Shown here one piece after another: positions 42,078-50,634 of a stretch of 64,000 nucleotides of DNA. Positions within the stretch are counted from its first letter, which is position 1. Each line of letters starts with the position of its first letter. The notes under the pieces are model-generated. The model made no database searches, had not been told where the DNA came from, and saw nothing but the letters and a program-made list of their open reading frames with translations. The position numbers and the translations under genes are program-made. Source of the stretch: Petrimonas sp. IBARAKI. Its GTDB lineage: Bacteria > Bacteroidota > Bacteroidia > Bacteroidales > Dysgonomonadaceae. The stretch spans positions 3,224,001 through 3,288,000 of the forward strand of contig AP018040.2 of the NCBI GenBank assembly GCA_002356435.2, written 5' to 3'.

Positions 42078-43364
42078 TTAATCCCAGTTTGAAGCCGCCC
42101 CGGATTTTCGAGCCGGGGCTTTTACGAAAAAAGGCCGTTTCCCGATGTTTTTGAGTGAAGTGGTTTTTTCCTTGTCTTCAGACTTCTCTACGGCAGGGAT
42201 AAATTGAGCGGACGATTGTATTTGTTGTGCTTTTAACTCGTCGTAATTGACTGGTTTTTCGATGCCGTATGTTTCATAGAAATAGTCGTCACTAATGGGC
42301 AGCCCCATGGTTTTTAACTGTGTGTCGATTGTAACGCGTTGCGATAAGTCTTTGTCTTGCGGAACAACGAAAGCGAACTCGCCACCGGCGGTGTTGATTC
42401 CCAGCGACGCAAAGATGTCCGACATTTGATAATTGAGCAAATTGAGGATAAACTGTTTGTCGGTTTGCTCAATCCGTTCTTCCACCTTTTTATGGACGGT
42501 TCCGAGCGCCTGTGTGCCCTTATCCCCGGCCTCGGTGGTAAGTGTATTGCCGAGAAACAGTTTGCTTATCTCAGCGTTGCAAAACTCGCTGAACGACTTA
42601 TACAGGTCGGAACTTCCAGCCTTGGAGTTCAGATCATGAATTTGGAGTTTTGTTCCATCGGGGTGTACAAGTGCGGAGTTGGCCCCGCGATCAAAAAGAT
42701 CGGCAATGAGTTTTTGCCGGGCTTCGTCGTCTGTACTGTCGTACGTGCCCTCGAGTAGCGGCATGCCGTAAATTTCGGAAAATTGCGCCCAGTCGGCTAT
42801 GGAGTTGCGTTTGTAAATCACATACGGCGCGGCGGCCTGCATCAGTCCCAAATTGCGCGGTTCTCCGATAAATAATAGATCGGAAAATTCCTCAAACGGC
42901 GTACCTTTCGTATCTCCTTGATTTTTAAGAATAATCCGATTTACCGGATCGAAGTGTTTGCGAGGAATAAGGTCGTAGCCAATCCAGCCGTTTTCGATGT
43001 AGAACTGCACAAGCGTGTTGCCAAGGATGGGCGTGTCCAGCGCATCCTCGAGAAAAGAGTAAAACCACGGAGAGCGTAATTGTTCCGCTATTTTTTCATC
43101 CGTTTTCCCGTTCCGTTGAAATTCGATGGGAATGGACAAAACGGCGGACTTTCTTTTTTGAATAACGGCACGCAGATGCGCATCCGTAAGAAGCTCATCC
43201 ACGATGTCCAGCCATTTTACGCGGTTGGGGTGTTTTATGTTATCGGCCGCCTTGACTGCCGAGGTGTAGGACCCGATATCGATGCTTGTCCGGTTTGTTT
43301 GCGTGAGAACGATTATCTGTTTGCCAGTATCGGAGGGAACGATGCGTTTACTTTCCTTTTTCAT
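42078..43364 (-). CDS. Portal protein, DUF935 (Mu gp29-like)
   Basis: 428 residues. The DUF935 pattern is clear: DIVDELLTDAHLRAVIQKRK, WIGYDLIPRKHFDP, FSEIYGMPLLEGTYD and the C-terminal ISKLFLGNTLTTEAGDKGTQ. The portal forms the dodecameric DNA-entry channel of the head. It overlaps the DUF1320 gene by 4 bp in a leftward operon. Its last codons overlap the open frame upstream of the gpF-like gene. Confidence 0.92.
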   Translation of the reverse strand: MKKESKRIVPSDTGKQIIVLTQTNRTSIDIGSYTSAVKAADNIKHPNRVKWLDIVDELLTDAHLRAVIQKRKSAVLSIPIEFQRNGKTDEKIAEQLRSPWFYSFLEDALDTPILGNTLVQFYIENGWIGYDLIPRKHFDPVNRIILKNQGDTKGTPFEEFSDLLFIGEPRNLGLMQAAAPYVIYKRNSIADWAQFSEIYGMPLLEGTYDSTDDEARQKLIADLFDRGANSALVHPDGTKLQIHDLNSKAGSSDLYKSFSEFCNAEISKLFLGNTLTTEAGDKGTQALGTVHKKVEERIEQTDKQFILNLLNYQMSDIFASLGINTAGGEFAFVVPQDKDLSQRVTIDTQLKTMGLPISDDYFYETYGIEKPVNYDELKAQQIQSSAQFIPAVEKSEDKEKTTSLKNIGKRPFFVKAPARKSGAASNWD

Positions 43365-43783
43365 CTGTGGTTATTGCGTTTGGGATTCGACTTCATGAAA
43401 TAATTGCCCCTTACGGTTTCGGTATCATCGGTAACCGGTGCACCGGGTATTCCGGTTTTTCCCGCCCGCACGGCCTTGAGCCATTCTGTAGCGCGTTTGT
43501 ATCGTTCCACCCGAATTGCGCTAATCTTTTGTGGGTTGTGGATGCTGAACATGTGGTAAATGGCAATGTCCATGGCCATCATCATAACCAACTGGTTGCG
43601 ATCATCGTTACGGGCAGAAAAAAGTTGATCACAGTCGTAACGGCCGGAGAGCTCGCTCGTCATTTCAAGAATGGCGCGATCTTCGCATATTTCAATAAGG
43701 CTCTCATCGCTGCGGATTAAGGAATCCAAAATCTCGGCATGGATGGAGGCGTTGTAATCGGTTTTTTGTAGAAATTCGCTCAT
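43361..43783 (-). CDS. DUF1320 (Mu gp36-like) protein
   Basis: 140 residues. An early helical region (ILDSLIRSDESLIEICEDRA) and a central MMAMDIAIYHMF and ERYKRATEWLKAVRAGK fit DUF1320, a head-tail connector family of Mu-like phages. The gene is coupled to both neighbours by 4-bp overlaps. Confidence 0.8.
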   Translation of the reverse strand: MSEFLQKTDYNASIHAEILDSLIRSDESLIEICEDRAILEMTSELSGRYDCDQLFSARNDDRNQLVMMMAMDIAIYHMFSIHNPQKISAIRVERYKRATEWLKAVRAGKTGIPGAPVTDDTETVRGNYFMKSNPKRNNHR

Positions 43784-45309
43784 CGTCTATGTTTATTTCT
43801 GCGGGTAATGGATGTCATAGGCACCCGCGTCATTGTTAATTCGTCTAATTTTTGGAGTAATTTTTTATAAGCCCCCTGGATGCAGTCGGGGCCGTCGGCG
43901 TTGTAGGGTAAATGCAACTCGAACAATTTGAATTGGGTAATTAACTCGTCCATGTGCGGGTTATCCTTTTCGTCGATATTGAAAATGAGTTGTCCGTCGC
44001 GGTCGAGCGGTTCCAGATCAGACTCGATACGTGTCGCCTTATCCGTTTTCTTGTCCTCATCCGGATTAATTACCAGTTGTACGCCCAGCTCCTTTTTTCT
44101 TTTGTTTACCAGTGGCTTGAAAACTTGCTGAAAAAATGGGTCTTGGAGTTTGTTGTTCTCCATGAAGTTGTAAATGGTTGTTTTTTCGCCCACGTAATCG
44201 TTTAGCGTAAAATACCAGTCGATAAACACGGAGTTTAACTCTTTCGCCTGAAAGCCTTTTATAACATACAACTTCTCATCGAGCCAGCCGCAAACCCATA
44301 CGCCCTTAGTGGAGCTCTTTTTTGCTGTTTTGCTTTCACCCGGAGCAGGATCACCATAGATAACCACGTATTTGAATTTTTTGAGCGGCGGGATTTTACC
44401 GAATTTGAGGTTTTTAAATATTTTACCCTCTGAAACCGGGTTATTGAAGTACTCTTTTTGCGCGGCACGGGTTGAGATTTTCCCGAGTGTACGGTCGATA
44501 TCTTCCTCCTTGTTTTTCGCCTGCCAAGTACTTTTGCCGTCTTTATCGCGGATATTGACAATATCCCAATGGTCGGCCTTTGCTCCGGCACGGGTAATAC
44601 AGCAATCTTTGGCGATAATGTTGCCGCACCAAACTATTAAGGTCGGTTCGGAAATGGAACGTGTGGGATAAACCGCATCCTCGAAAAATTCCCAGTTCTT
44701 TTTTACGGTTTCGGGGTTATTAACCGCCTCGTCGGTATCGTAGTCATCGAATAGCTCAATGTCCGGACGTATTTCCTCGTTGCGGCTACCGCGTGGTGCG
44801 GAACCGATACCAATGCCCCGAAACGCCACGCCCTTGCGTGTTATAAATTCCGATTCCGTCCAGCTTCCGAGGTTCATTTGCTCTCCGTAATAGGCTTTGA
44901 TGCGACCGTTGCTTTCGAGGTTGGCTCGATATGGTGCGAGCAGACGTCTGGCCGCATCTACCGTGGCAGCGGTCAGCAGTACGTTGAACTTTTTGCCGGT
45001 GAGCGTCAAATACATTACCACAAACATTACCACGGTACTCTTCGCGAGCTCCCGTGCCCACGATAGTACTTCGTACCACTCCGGATTGTTAACCAGCCGG
45101 TTTATGGCCCGGATATGGAAAGGTGCGAATTCGTATTTGGCATATTTAGGGAAAAAGAACTTGATCCACTCCACCGGATTCGCCTCCAGCTGAATGCGGT
45201 GCTTCTCAATCTCCGCCCGTGTCATGTTTTTGTCTACCGGCGTAGAACGCATTATGTCCTCCTTGTACTCCTCCCAATTACGGAGGGCGCTTCTGTCCTC
45301 CTGTTTCAT
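43780..45309 (-). CDS. Terminase large subunit
   Basis: 509 residues. An N-terminal ATPase has a divergent Walker A-like WARELAKSTVVMF and an acidic Walker B IELFDDYDTDEA. The C-terminal RNaseH-like nuclease has YVVIYGDPAPGESK as its first acidic site. It translocates DNA into the procapsid and cuts at headful. The gene overlaps the small-subunit-like gene by 4 bp. Length is normal. Confidence 0.9.
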   Translation of the reverse strand: MKQEDRSALRNWEEYKEDIMRSTPVDKNMTRAEIEKHRIQLEANPVEWIKFFFPKYAKYEFAPFHIRAINRLVNNPEWYEVLSWARELAKSTVVMFVVMYLTLTGKKFNVLLTAATVDAARRLLAPYRANLESNGRIKAYYGEQMNLGSWTESEFITRKGVAFRGIGIGSAPRGSRNEEIRPDIELFDDYDTDEAVNNPETVKKNWEFFEDAVYPTRSISEPTLIVWCGNIIAKDCCITRAGAKADHWDIVNIRDKDGKSTWQAKNKEEDIDRTLGKISTRAAQKEYFNNPVSEGKIFKNLKFGKIPPLKKFKYVVIYGDPAPGESKTAKKSSTKGVWVCGWLDEKLYVIKGFQAKELNSVFIDWYFTLNDYVGEKTTIYNFMENNKLQDPFFQQVFKPLVNKRKKELGVQLVINPDEDKKTDKATRIESDLEPLDRDGQLIFNIDEKDNPHMDELITQFKLFELHLPYNADGPDCIQGAYKKLLQKLDELTMTRVPMTSITRRNKHRR

Positions 45310-45752
45310 CGTAAGCTGTCTTTAATAAAAGCGTCGTAAATGGCGGCAATGTCTTTTGCCTTGTCTAGATCCACGGGGCGGAGCCACTCGATGAACTTTG
45401 TGCCGACTTCACAAATGTCTTTAATGCCGACATCGCTTTCCATCTTGTTTATGGCTGATGCCAGTTTGCCGAGGATGTCCGCCTCCTTGCTACTGGCAAA
45501 TCGCTCGCCATCCGCACGCTCGGAAATAGACTTGTTTATTTCGGCCACTTGGCGGTAGAGCATGGCGATTTGCTCTTCGCGCGTGAGCGTAAGGCTTGTT
45601 TTCAGCGTTTCCCACTTCCCGTCCTTAATCCACCTGCTCACTGTCTGCCGTGTGGTACCCACACGGTCGGCAATCTCGATAATGGTTAAGTTTTCTTTCA
45701 GGAAAAGCGTTTTCGCCCATTCTTTTTTTTGTTTCGCTGTTAGTTCTGCCAT
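45306..45752 (-). CDS. Terminase small subunit-like HTH protein
   Basis: 148 residues from the ATG at 45752 (MAELTAKQKKEWAKTLFLKE); an ATG at 45761 would add three residues. An N-terminal helix-turn-helix (LTIIEIADRVGTTRQTVSRW) is followed by helical segments, as in small terminase subunits and the DUF1804 family of Mu-like phages. It is the first gene of the leftward packaging/head operon. Confidence 0.78.
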   Translation of the reverse strand: MAELTAKQKKEWAKTLFLKENLTIIEIADRVGTTRQTVSRWIKDGKWETLKTSLTLTREEQIAMLYRQVAEINKSISERADGERFASSKEADILGKLASAINKMESDVGIKDICEVGTKFIEWLRPVDLDKAKDIAAIYDAFIKDSLR

Positions 45753-45762
45753 TTTACACATG

Positions 45763-45916
45763 TATTTATATGCAAAAATGCACTAAAAAAAGAGGTGTGT
45801 CAAAACAGGAATTCATGGTGTATTTTTAAAACTCCATCATTACTCTTTAAATGGTAATGATGGATTTATGATTTTTTGAAGTGAAAAAATAGGCTCATTT
45901 TTGCAGTGCATAAATA
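45763..45916. promoter_or_regulatory. Divergent late promoter region
   Basis: Both outward sides share a motif. On the plus strand it is CATTTTTGCAGTGCATAAATA, split here as CATTTTTGCA (45896-45905) and ATAAATA (45910-45916). On the minus strand it is CATTTTTGCA then TATAAATA (45782 down to 45763). Neither has the TA of the host -7 box, suggesting an activator-dependent phage promoter. Between them is a perfect 11-bp inverted repeat, TCCATCATTAC (45833-45843) and GTAATGATGGA (45854-45864). Confidence 0.6.
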
Positions 45917-45938
45917 TTCATTTACACGCAAAAGCACG

Positions 45939-46976
45939 ATGAGTAAATTTTTCAACATCATAGCCGGAAAAGAAAGTTGTCTGATTCTCCTGTATGGAGC
46001 CATAGGCGAATTCGAGGAGTTAAAATCAGGCGATATCGCACGGGAAATATTTGAGGCGGAACAACTGTATAGTAAAATAGATGTGCGTATAAACAGCAAT
46101 GGAGGCGATGTTGATGGTGGTATAGCCATATTCAATGCGCTGCGGAACAGCAAAGCGGACATAACTATTTACATTGACGGCGTGGCGGCATCTATAGCCT
46201 CTGTAATTGCCAGTTGCGGCAAGCCGGTTTATATGAGCAAATACGCGCGCTGGATGATTCACGGCGTAACCGGCGGAGTGTGGGGAAACAAGGAGAAAAT
46301 AAAATCCACCCTCTCGGAAATCGAAACTATTGAAAATGATTTGTGCGATATCTACTCCAAGAAAACGGGCTTATCGGTTGACCAGGTGCGCGCCACCTAT
46401 TTCGACGGCACTGATCATTGGCTAAAGGCCGATGAGGCTTTGAAACTTGGATTCATAGACGGTATTTATGATGCAGACCCGCTTCCGGAAGAAAGCACTC
46501 CCGACCAGGTATATCAAATTTTCAACAATCGATATTTTAATTCTAAAACGACTTCAATCATGTACGAAAACTTAAAAAAAAGACAGCGTTTTGCCAACTG
46601 TTCCACGGACGCGGACTTCGAAAAAGTCATTGATGAACTGGAAACAGAAGCCGGAAAAGTGAAAGGGCTTGAAACCGAAAACGAAACACTGAAGAATGAG
46701 AACGACGCTTTTAAACAAAAAGAGGCCGATACTCACAAGCAGGAAATTGAAACGATACTGCAGAATGCCCGAAAAGAGGAGCGTTTTGGCGAAAATGAGG
46801 TGGAGAGTTACCGCACTTTCCTGAACAAAGATTTTGAAGCGGCCAAGGCTGCCATTGAAAAACGCATCCCCAAAAAGCGTGTTGTCCAAAACATTCTTGA
46901 CGATCACGATCCGGAACACAAAGAGAGCGCGTGGGAAGCGAGGATGAAAGAAATTAAACAAAACTTAAAAAAGTGA
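45939..46976 (+). CDS. Head maturation protease (ClpP-like) with scaffold region
   Basis: 345 residues from the ATG at 45939; an upstream in-frame GTG at 45906 overlaps the promoter motif. The N-terminal ClpP-like domain has INSNGGDVDGGIAIFNALRN, the likely Ser nucleophile in DGVAASIASVIASCG and the His in RWMIHGVTG. The C-terminal third is a charged coiled coil (ETENETLKNENDAFKQKEAD), likely the scaffold. A protease fused to scaffold is common in this type of phage and cleaves head proteins during maturation. Confidence 0.88.
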   Translation: MSKFFNIIAGKESCLILLYGAIGEFEELKSGDIAREIFEAEQLYSKIDVRINSNGGDVDGGIAIFNALRNSKADITIYIDGVAASIASVIASCGKPVYMSKYARWMIHGVTGGVWGNKEKIKSTLSEIETIENDLCDIYSKKTGLSVDQVRATYFDGTDHWLKADEALKLGFIDGIYDADPLPEESTPDQVYQIFNNRYFNSKTTSIMYENLKKRQRFANCSTDADFEKVIDELETEAGKVKGLETENETLKNENDAFKQKEADTHKQEIETILQNARKEERFGENEVESYRTFLNKDFEAAKAAIEKRIPKKRVVQNILDDHDPEHKESAWEARMKEIKQNLKK

Positions 46977-46985
46977 TTTGACCAT

Positions 46986-48302
46986 ATGAAACTAAAAGGA
47001 ATCATCATGTTAATTACCGCATTGTTGTTCAATGTGGTTGTGGGTAGCGCAATAGGATTTGCGGTTGGTATTAGCCCTGCACTGGTAGTAGCCGGGGGTG
47101 TGCTGTTGAGTTTAGCCGTTAAACCGTTATCCGGTGTGCTGCCAATGGCTATTGTTATTAACTCCGCGTATAACGGGGAGGTACTGGAGAAGTTGTTAAC
47201 CCGGGCGACAACGAAAAACGAGCTGGTCGAGCGCGGACTTATAAAACTGGTGCCGGAAATTTCAGATAAATATTACATTCCGAGAATGCGTACCGGAAAA
47301 ATGTTGCAAAAGCGCAAGGAACAACCTACTGACGAGGATGGCAAAGGCAATTTCAACATTGACGAGCGCTTATTAAAACCGCAGGAATTTATGGCATTCA
47401 CGACATTCAACCCCCGCTCGTTTGAAAAATTCTGGAGGCCGTGGCAGCCCAAGGGCGAGCTTGTTTTTGCGGAACTGCCGGTAGAGGCTCAAAACAAATT
47501 GCTGGAAGCAATGGCAAACGCCGTTGATTTCGAGTTGGGTGGACATTTCATAAACGGCATATTCGGAGACGATGACGATCACCTGTTTGACGGCATTCTC
47601 ACCCGGATGTTGTCCGACAAGGACGTGATCAACGTGCCCGTTGGAACCGCCGTGAAAATGGTGGACAAACTGACCGCCATCCGAAGGGCAATCCCCAAAA
47701 CGATGCGCAACAATCCCGGACTTCGTTTGCTTATGAGCATAGACGACGCGGACAAGTACGACGACGAACTTACCCGCCAAACCTCGAAGGGTAAGGATTT
47801 TACCGACAAAAACCCCGAACGCTTCAAAGGTATTGCCATTGAACCGCTGGCACAGTGGCCCGACGGCCTGATCGTGGCCACCATTACCGGTATGGACGAC
47901 GATACCAACCTTTGGGCAGGCTGCAATCTGGTGGACGATTACAACGTGATACAAATCGCGAAACTGACCAACGCGGGCGAACGCTATTTCTTTAAAATGC
48001 TGATGAAAGCCGATACCAATACGGCGTGGGGAGAAGAAGTAGTAATGATGGATGCGCGCGAGAAAACGACGGTATCCGTTGCCGGCGGAGCGGTGGTGTA
48101 CAGCGCATATGTAGCTGAACTCTCACACGAACCTGCATCCGATGGAGAGATTGTAAGTTTAACCGGCACTCCTGAATTGGGCGCGCGTCTGGTTGTAACC
48201 AACACCTCTGCAGCCAATAAAATGGTAGTCGCAGGCATTGACATTGAAAAATCAACAACCGCAATCCTTGCGTGGAGCGGGACAGCCTGGTTTAAAGCAT
48301 AA
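46986..48302 (+). CDS. Major capsid protein (Mu gpT-like) with hydrophobic N-terminus
   Basis: 438 residues. The central part (AFTTFNPRSFEKFWRPWQPK, RLLMSIDDADKYDDELTRQT, LWAGCNLVDDYNVIQIAKL) looks like an HK97-fold capsid protein, and the position after the protease/scaffold gene fits. The first 60 residues hold two strongly hydrophobic stretches (LITALLFNVVVGSAIGFAVG and SPALVVAGGVLLSLAV), unusual for a capsid protein. They may be removed by the protease. A beta-rich tail of about 80 residues follows the core. Confidence 0.8.
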   Translation: MKLKGIIMLITALLFNVVVGSAIGFAVGISPALVVAGGVLLSLAVKPLSGVLPMAIVINSAYNGEVLEKLLTRATTKNELVERGLIKLVPEISDKYYIPRMRTGKMLQKRKEQPTDEDGKGNFNIDERLLKPQEFMAFTTFNPRSFEKFWRPWQPKGELVFAELPVEAQNKLLEAMANAVDFELGGHFINGIFGDDDDHLFDGILTRMLSDKDVINVPVGTAVKMVDKLTAIRRAIPKTMRNNPGLRLLMSIDDADKYDDELTRQTSKGKDFTDKNPERFKGIAIEPLAQWPDGLIVATITGMDDDTNLWAGCNLVDDYNVIQIAKLTNAGERYFFKMLMKADTNTAWGEEVVMMDAREKTTVSVAGGAVVYSAYVAELSHEPASDGEIVSLTGTPELGARLVVTNTSAANKMVVAGIDIEKSTTAILAWSGTAWFKA

Positions 48303-48382
48303 TTTTTCTCTTTCGTAATTCTTTTTGATTTTCCCGGGGCGCGGCGCACCTGGCCGCACCCCGGTTTTTTAAGTACTCGGAT

Positions 48383-48895
48383 ATGAGAACAAGCAACAAG
48401 GGAATTGAATTGATAAAGAGTTTTGAATCGCTACATGACGGAGATTTACACCTTATAGGTTTACAGCCCAAAATGTGCCCTGCAGGATTATGGACAGAAG
48501 GCTGGGGACGGCTTGTCCTTGACCAGAACGGCAATCCGTTATCAGGAATTGAGAATAAGGGAAAAGCGTACAAATTCAGCAAGATAAAAACAGAGACCGA
48601 GGCTGAAGCTGCCTTGAAAGAAGACCTGGTTGTACGGGAAAACATGATAAACTCTCTTAAGCTGCAGCTTTCACAAGGTCAATTTGACGCTCTTGTTTCT
48701 TTTGCTTATAACGTTGGCTTTTCCAATTTGAAGAACAGCACGCTGTTACGTCATGTCCGCTCAAATGTATATGATAACCGGATACGTGATGAGTTTGCAA
48801 AGTGGAACAAAGCACGTGTAAATGGAGTGTTGAAGGTTTTGCCTGGGCTAACTCGCCGCCGTGCTGCGGAGGCGGAAATGTATTTTGAAAAATGA
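48383..48895 (+). CDS. GH24 phage-type lysozyme
   Basis: 170 residues. The catalytic Glu15 is in LIKSFESLHDG, and the second motif C32-x5-T38 is in CPAGLWTEGWGRL. FDALVSFAYNVGFSNLKNST is the conserved lower helix. It hydrolyses peptidoglycan at the end of infection. There is no N-terminal signal, so it needs a holin, not identified with certainty. It overlaps the next gene by 4 bp. Confidence 0.9.
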   Translation: MRTSNKGIELIKSFESLHDGDLHLIGLQPKMCPAGLWTEGWGRLVLDQNGNPLSGIENKGKAYKFSKIKTETEAEAALKEDLVVRENMINSLKLQLSQGQFDALVSFAYNVGFSNLKNSTLLRHVRSNVYDNRIRDEFAKWNKARVNGVLKVLPGLTRRRAAEAEMYFEK

Positions 48896-49215
48896 ATTTT
48901 GACGTGAACATAATCTTGGACCTTATCATGCCGGCCTTGACCGGGATAGTTGGGTGGATTGCCGGAACTAAAAAGCGGAATAACGACTTCCTGAGTGATT
49001 TGCAGGAGTCAATTAATCTTCTGTCCGAAAGGAACAAGGATTTGCTTCAGGAGGTTGTTACGCTCCGCGGTGAGAATGCCGATTTGCTGTCTAACCAAAA
49101 AATGATGCAGGGTGAAATTTCACAATTAAGGGCTGAAAACAAGCTGCTGCGAGATGAAGTTGAATTGTTGAACGAACGCCTGACAGGCATAAAAACCATT
49201 ACCCGGGCAAAATGA
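48892..49215 (+). CDS. Membrane-anchored coiled-coil lysis protein
   Basis: 107 residues. A single N-terminal membrane helix (ILDLIMPALTGIVGWIAG) is followed by a long coiled coil (ESINLLSERNKDLLQEVVTL, EISQLRAENKLLRDEVELLN). The topology is that of an Rz-like inner-membrane spanin or a pinholin-like protein. It lies between the lysozyme and the lipoprotein gene, overlapping both by 4 bp. Confidence 0.6.
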   Translation: MNFDVNIILDLIMPALTGIVGWIAGTKKRNNDFLSDLQESINLLSERNKDLLQEVVTLRGENADLLSNQKMMQGEISQLRAENKLLRDEVELLNERLTGIKTITRAK

Positions 49216-49682
49216 AAAAAATCGTGTTCATAGCCTTTTTGTTGCTGCTTATCGGTTGCAAAACAAAGCATCCGGTTATCCAGGTACCGGTAAAAACGGT
49301 GGAGCGGAAGGTATCAACCCTGGTGCCTATTTATATCCCCGGAGATTCAGCCTTGTTGCGGACAGTCTTTGAATGCGACTCGCTTAACAACGTTTTGCTG
49401 AAAGGCATTAGCGAGCAAAAAGGCGGCAATGTTGGTAGCACCATCAGATTTAAAGACGGCGTGATGGATTACAAGGCGGACTTTAAACCGGACACGGTTT
49501 GGCTCCCCAGTGATACAATCTACATTGAAAAAGACGTGCCCTTTCTTGTGAAAGTTCCCAAAGTGGAATACAGGCAAACGAAGTTTCAGGCCATTTTCTT
49601 TTATATAGGGCTTATTACGGCCGTTGCTCTTGGAGTATGGCTGGTTATCAAATTGAAATTTAATTTTTTAAAACTGAAATAA
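49212..49682 (+). CDS. u-spanin-like lipoprotein
   Basis: 156 residues. An N-terminal lipoprotein signal ends in LLLLIGC (lipid-modified Cys16), a periplasmic domain follows, and a C-terminal transmembrane helix (FQAIFFYIGLITAVALGVWL) ends in a basic tail. A lipid anchor at one end and an inner-membrane helix at the other is the topology of unimolecular spanins, which join and fuse inner and outer membranes for lysis. The assignment rests on topology and position. Confidence 0.65.
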   Translation: MKKIVFIAFLLLLIGCKTKHPVIQVPVKTVERKVSTLVPIYIPGDSALLRTVFECDSLNNVLLKGISEQKGGNVGSTIRFKDGVMDYKADFKPDTVWLPSDTIYIEKDVPFLVKVPKVEYRQTKFQAIFFYIGLITAVALGVWLVIKLKFNFLKLK

Positions 49683-49683
49683 T

Positions 49684-50166
49684 ATGGCAGAATTAGACGG
49701 AATTATTTTGCATTTGGCAAAACTGACAATCGCTACAAAAGAAATCGGTTTAATATCCGAAGAAGGAGTCGACTGGGGTGGTGATGAACCGCAATATACG
49801 GAGGTGGTGGCTGCACAAACCCGTTCTGTGGTGAAGAAAATCCTTAAAAAGGCCGGGACAAATGTAATGACCTTTAAGCTTATTGAACTAAAAGTACAAA
49901 ATCTCATCAATGTGATGGGTGGTGAAGCTGACGTCGCCACGCCGGAAAAATGGCTTGCACCGAATTCGCCCGTAACCATCGAGGGGCCTTTAAAATTGGA
50001 AACAGTAACCGGTCAGATTGTGGAGGCCACAAAAGTATCTTTATCGGGTAGCATACGCGGGACCATCGGAGGGGATGATCCATTGAGCGTGGATTGTGAG
50101 GTGACTATAATCAACGACGGGTTAACATCCCCATTCTCAATAACAAACACGGCTCCGGCTCCCTGA
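49684..50166 (+). CDS. Putative tail tube protein
   Basis: 160 residues, mostly beta-type (VTIEGPLKLETVTGQIVEAT, KVSLSGSIRGTIGGDDPLSV). Position directly before the frameshifted chaperone and tape measure is where the major tail tube gene sits in long-tailed phages. No sheath protein is recognisable before it, so the tail may be non-contractile. Family not recognised by sequence. Confidence 0.5.
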   Translation: MAELDGIILHLAKLTIATKEIGLISEEGVDWGGDEPQYTEVVAAQTRSVVKKILKKAGTNVMTFKLIELKVQNLINVMGGEADVATPEKWLAPNSPVTIEGPLKLETVTGQIVEATKVSLSGSIRGTIGGDDPLSVDCEVTIINDGLTSPFSITNTAPAP

Positions 50167-50169
50167 TAA

Positions 50170-50634
50170 ATGAACGAGGAACTTAAAGCCACCGACGGAC
50201 TGCTTGATATCGGGATATCCATTCCGTTACGCCCCGTCAGGTTTAGAAAATGGAGTATAGTTCCCCGGGTAACGATGAAGCGCCCGCCCTTGGGCGGGCT
50301 TCTTCGCATTTTAAGGGTATACCTGGAATTAAATGTCACACCGGATGAACTAAAAAAAATGAGCGAGGAAGAGTCAAGAACTTTTATGGCCAGACATGGG
50401 AAAGAGGTGGCCATACTGGTTTCCTTATCTGTTTGGAGTGGTTTTTTCTCGGGAAAATTTGCACGCCTGTTAGCGTGGTGGCTTTTGTGGCGATGCCACC
50501 CGAATGTATTGTTTCATGCCGCTATGGAATTTTCAGACCGGATCGATTCCCAGTCTTTTACGACTATTATCAGATCGTACGCAAGCCAAAATCTGATGCG
50601 TCCAAATCTGAGCCACGAAAAAAAGAGGAGTTAG
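50170..50634 (+). CDS. Tail assembly chaperone, short form (gpG-type)
   Basis: 154 residues ending at TAG 50632-50634. It lies between tail tube and tape measure genes, the usual place for tail chaperones. Sequence similarity is not evident, but a slippery site near its end and an overlapping -1 frame extending to the tape measure gene support the assignment. The short form is made by ribosomes that do not shift. Confidence 0.7.
   Translation: MNEELKATDGLLDIGISIPLRPVRFRKWSIVPRVTMKRPPLGGLLRILRVYLELNVTPDELKKMSEEESRTFMARHGKEVAILVSLSVWSGFFSGKFARLLAWWLLWRCHPNVLFHAAMEFSDRIDSQSFTTIIRSYASQNLMRPNLSHEKKRS
50619..50625 (+). promoter_or_regulatory. Programmed -1 frameshift site A_AAA_AAG
   Basis: In frame: GAA AAA AAG AGG AGT TAG. 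The heptamer A AAA AAG is a classic -1 slippery sequence. Shifting back one base reads GAG GAG TTA GGA and continues open to 50795. The stop of the zero frame follows within three codons. Confidence 0.8.
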
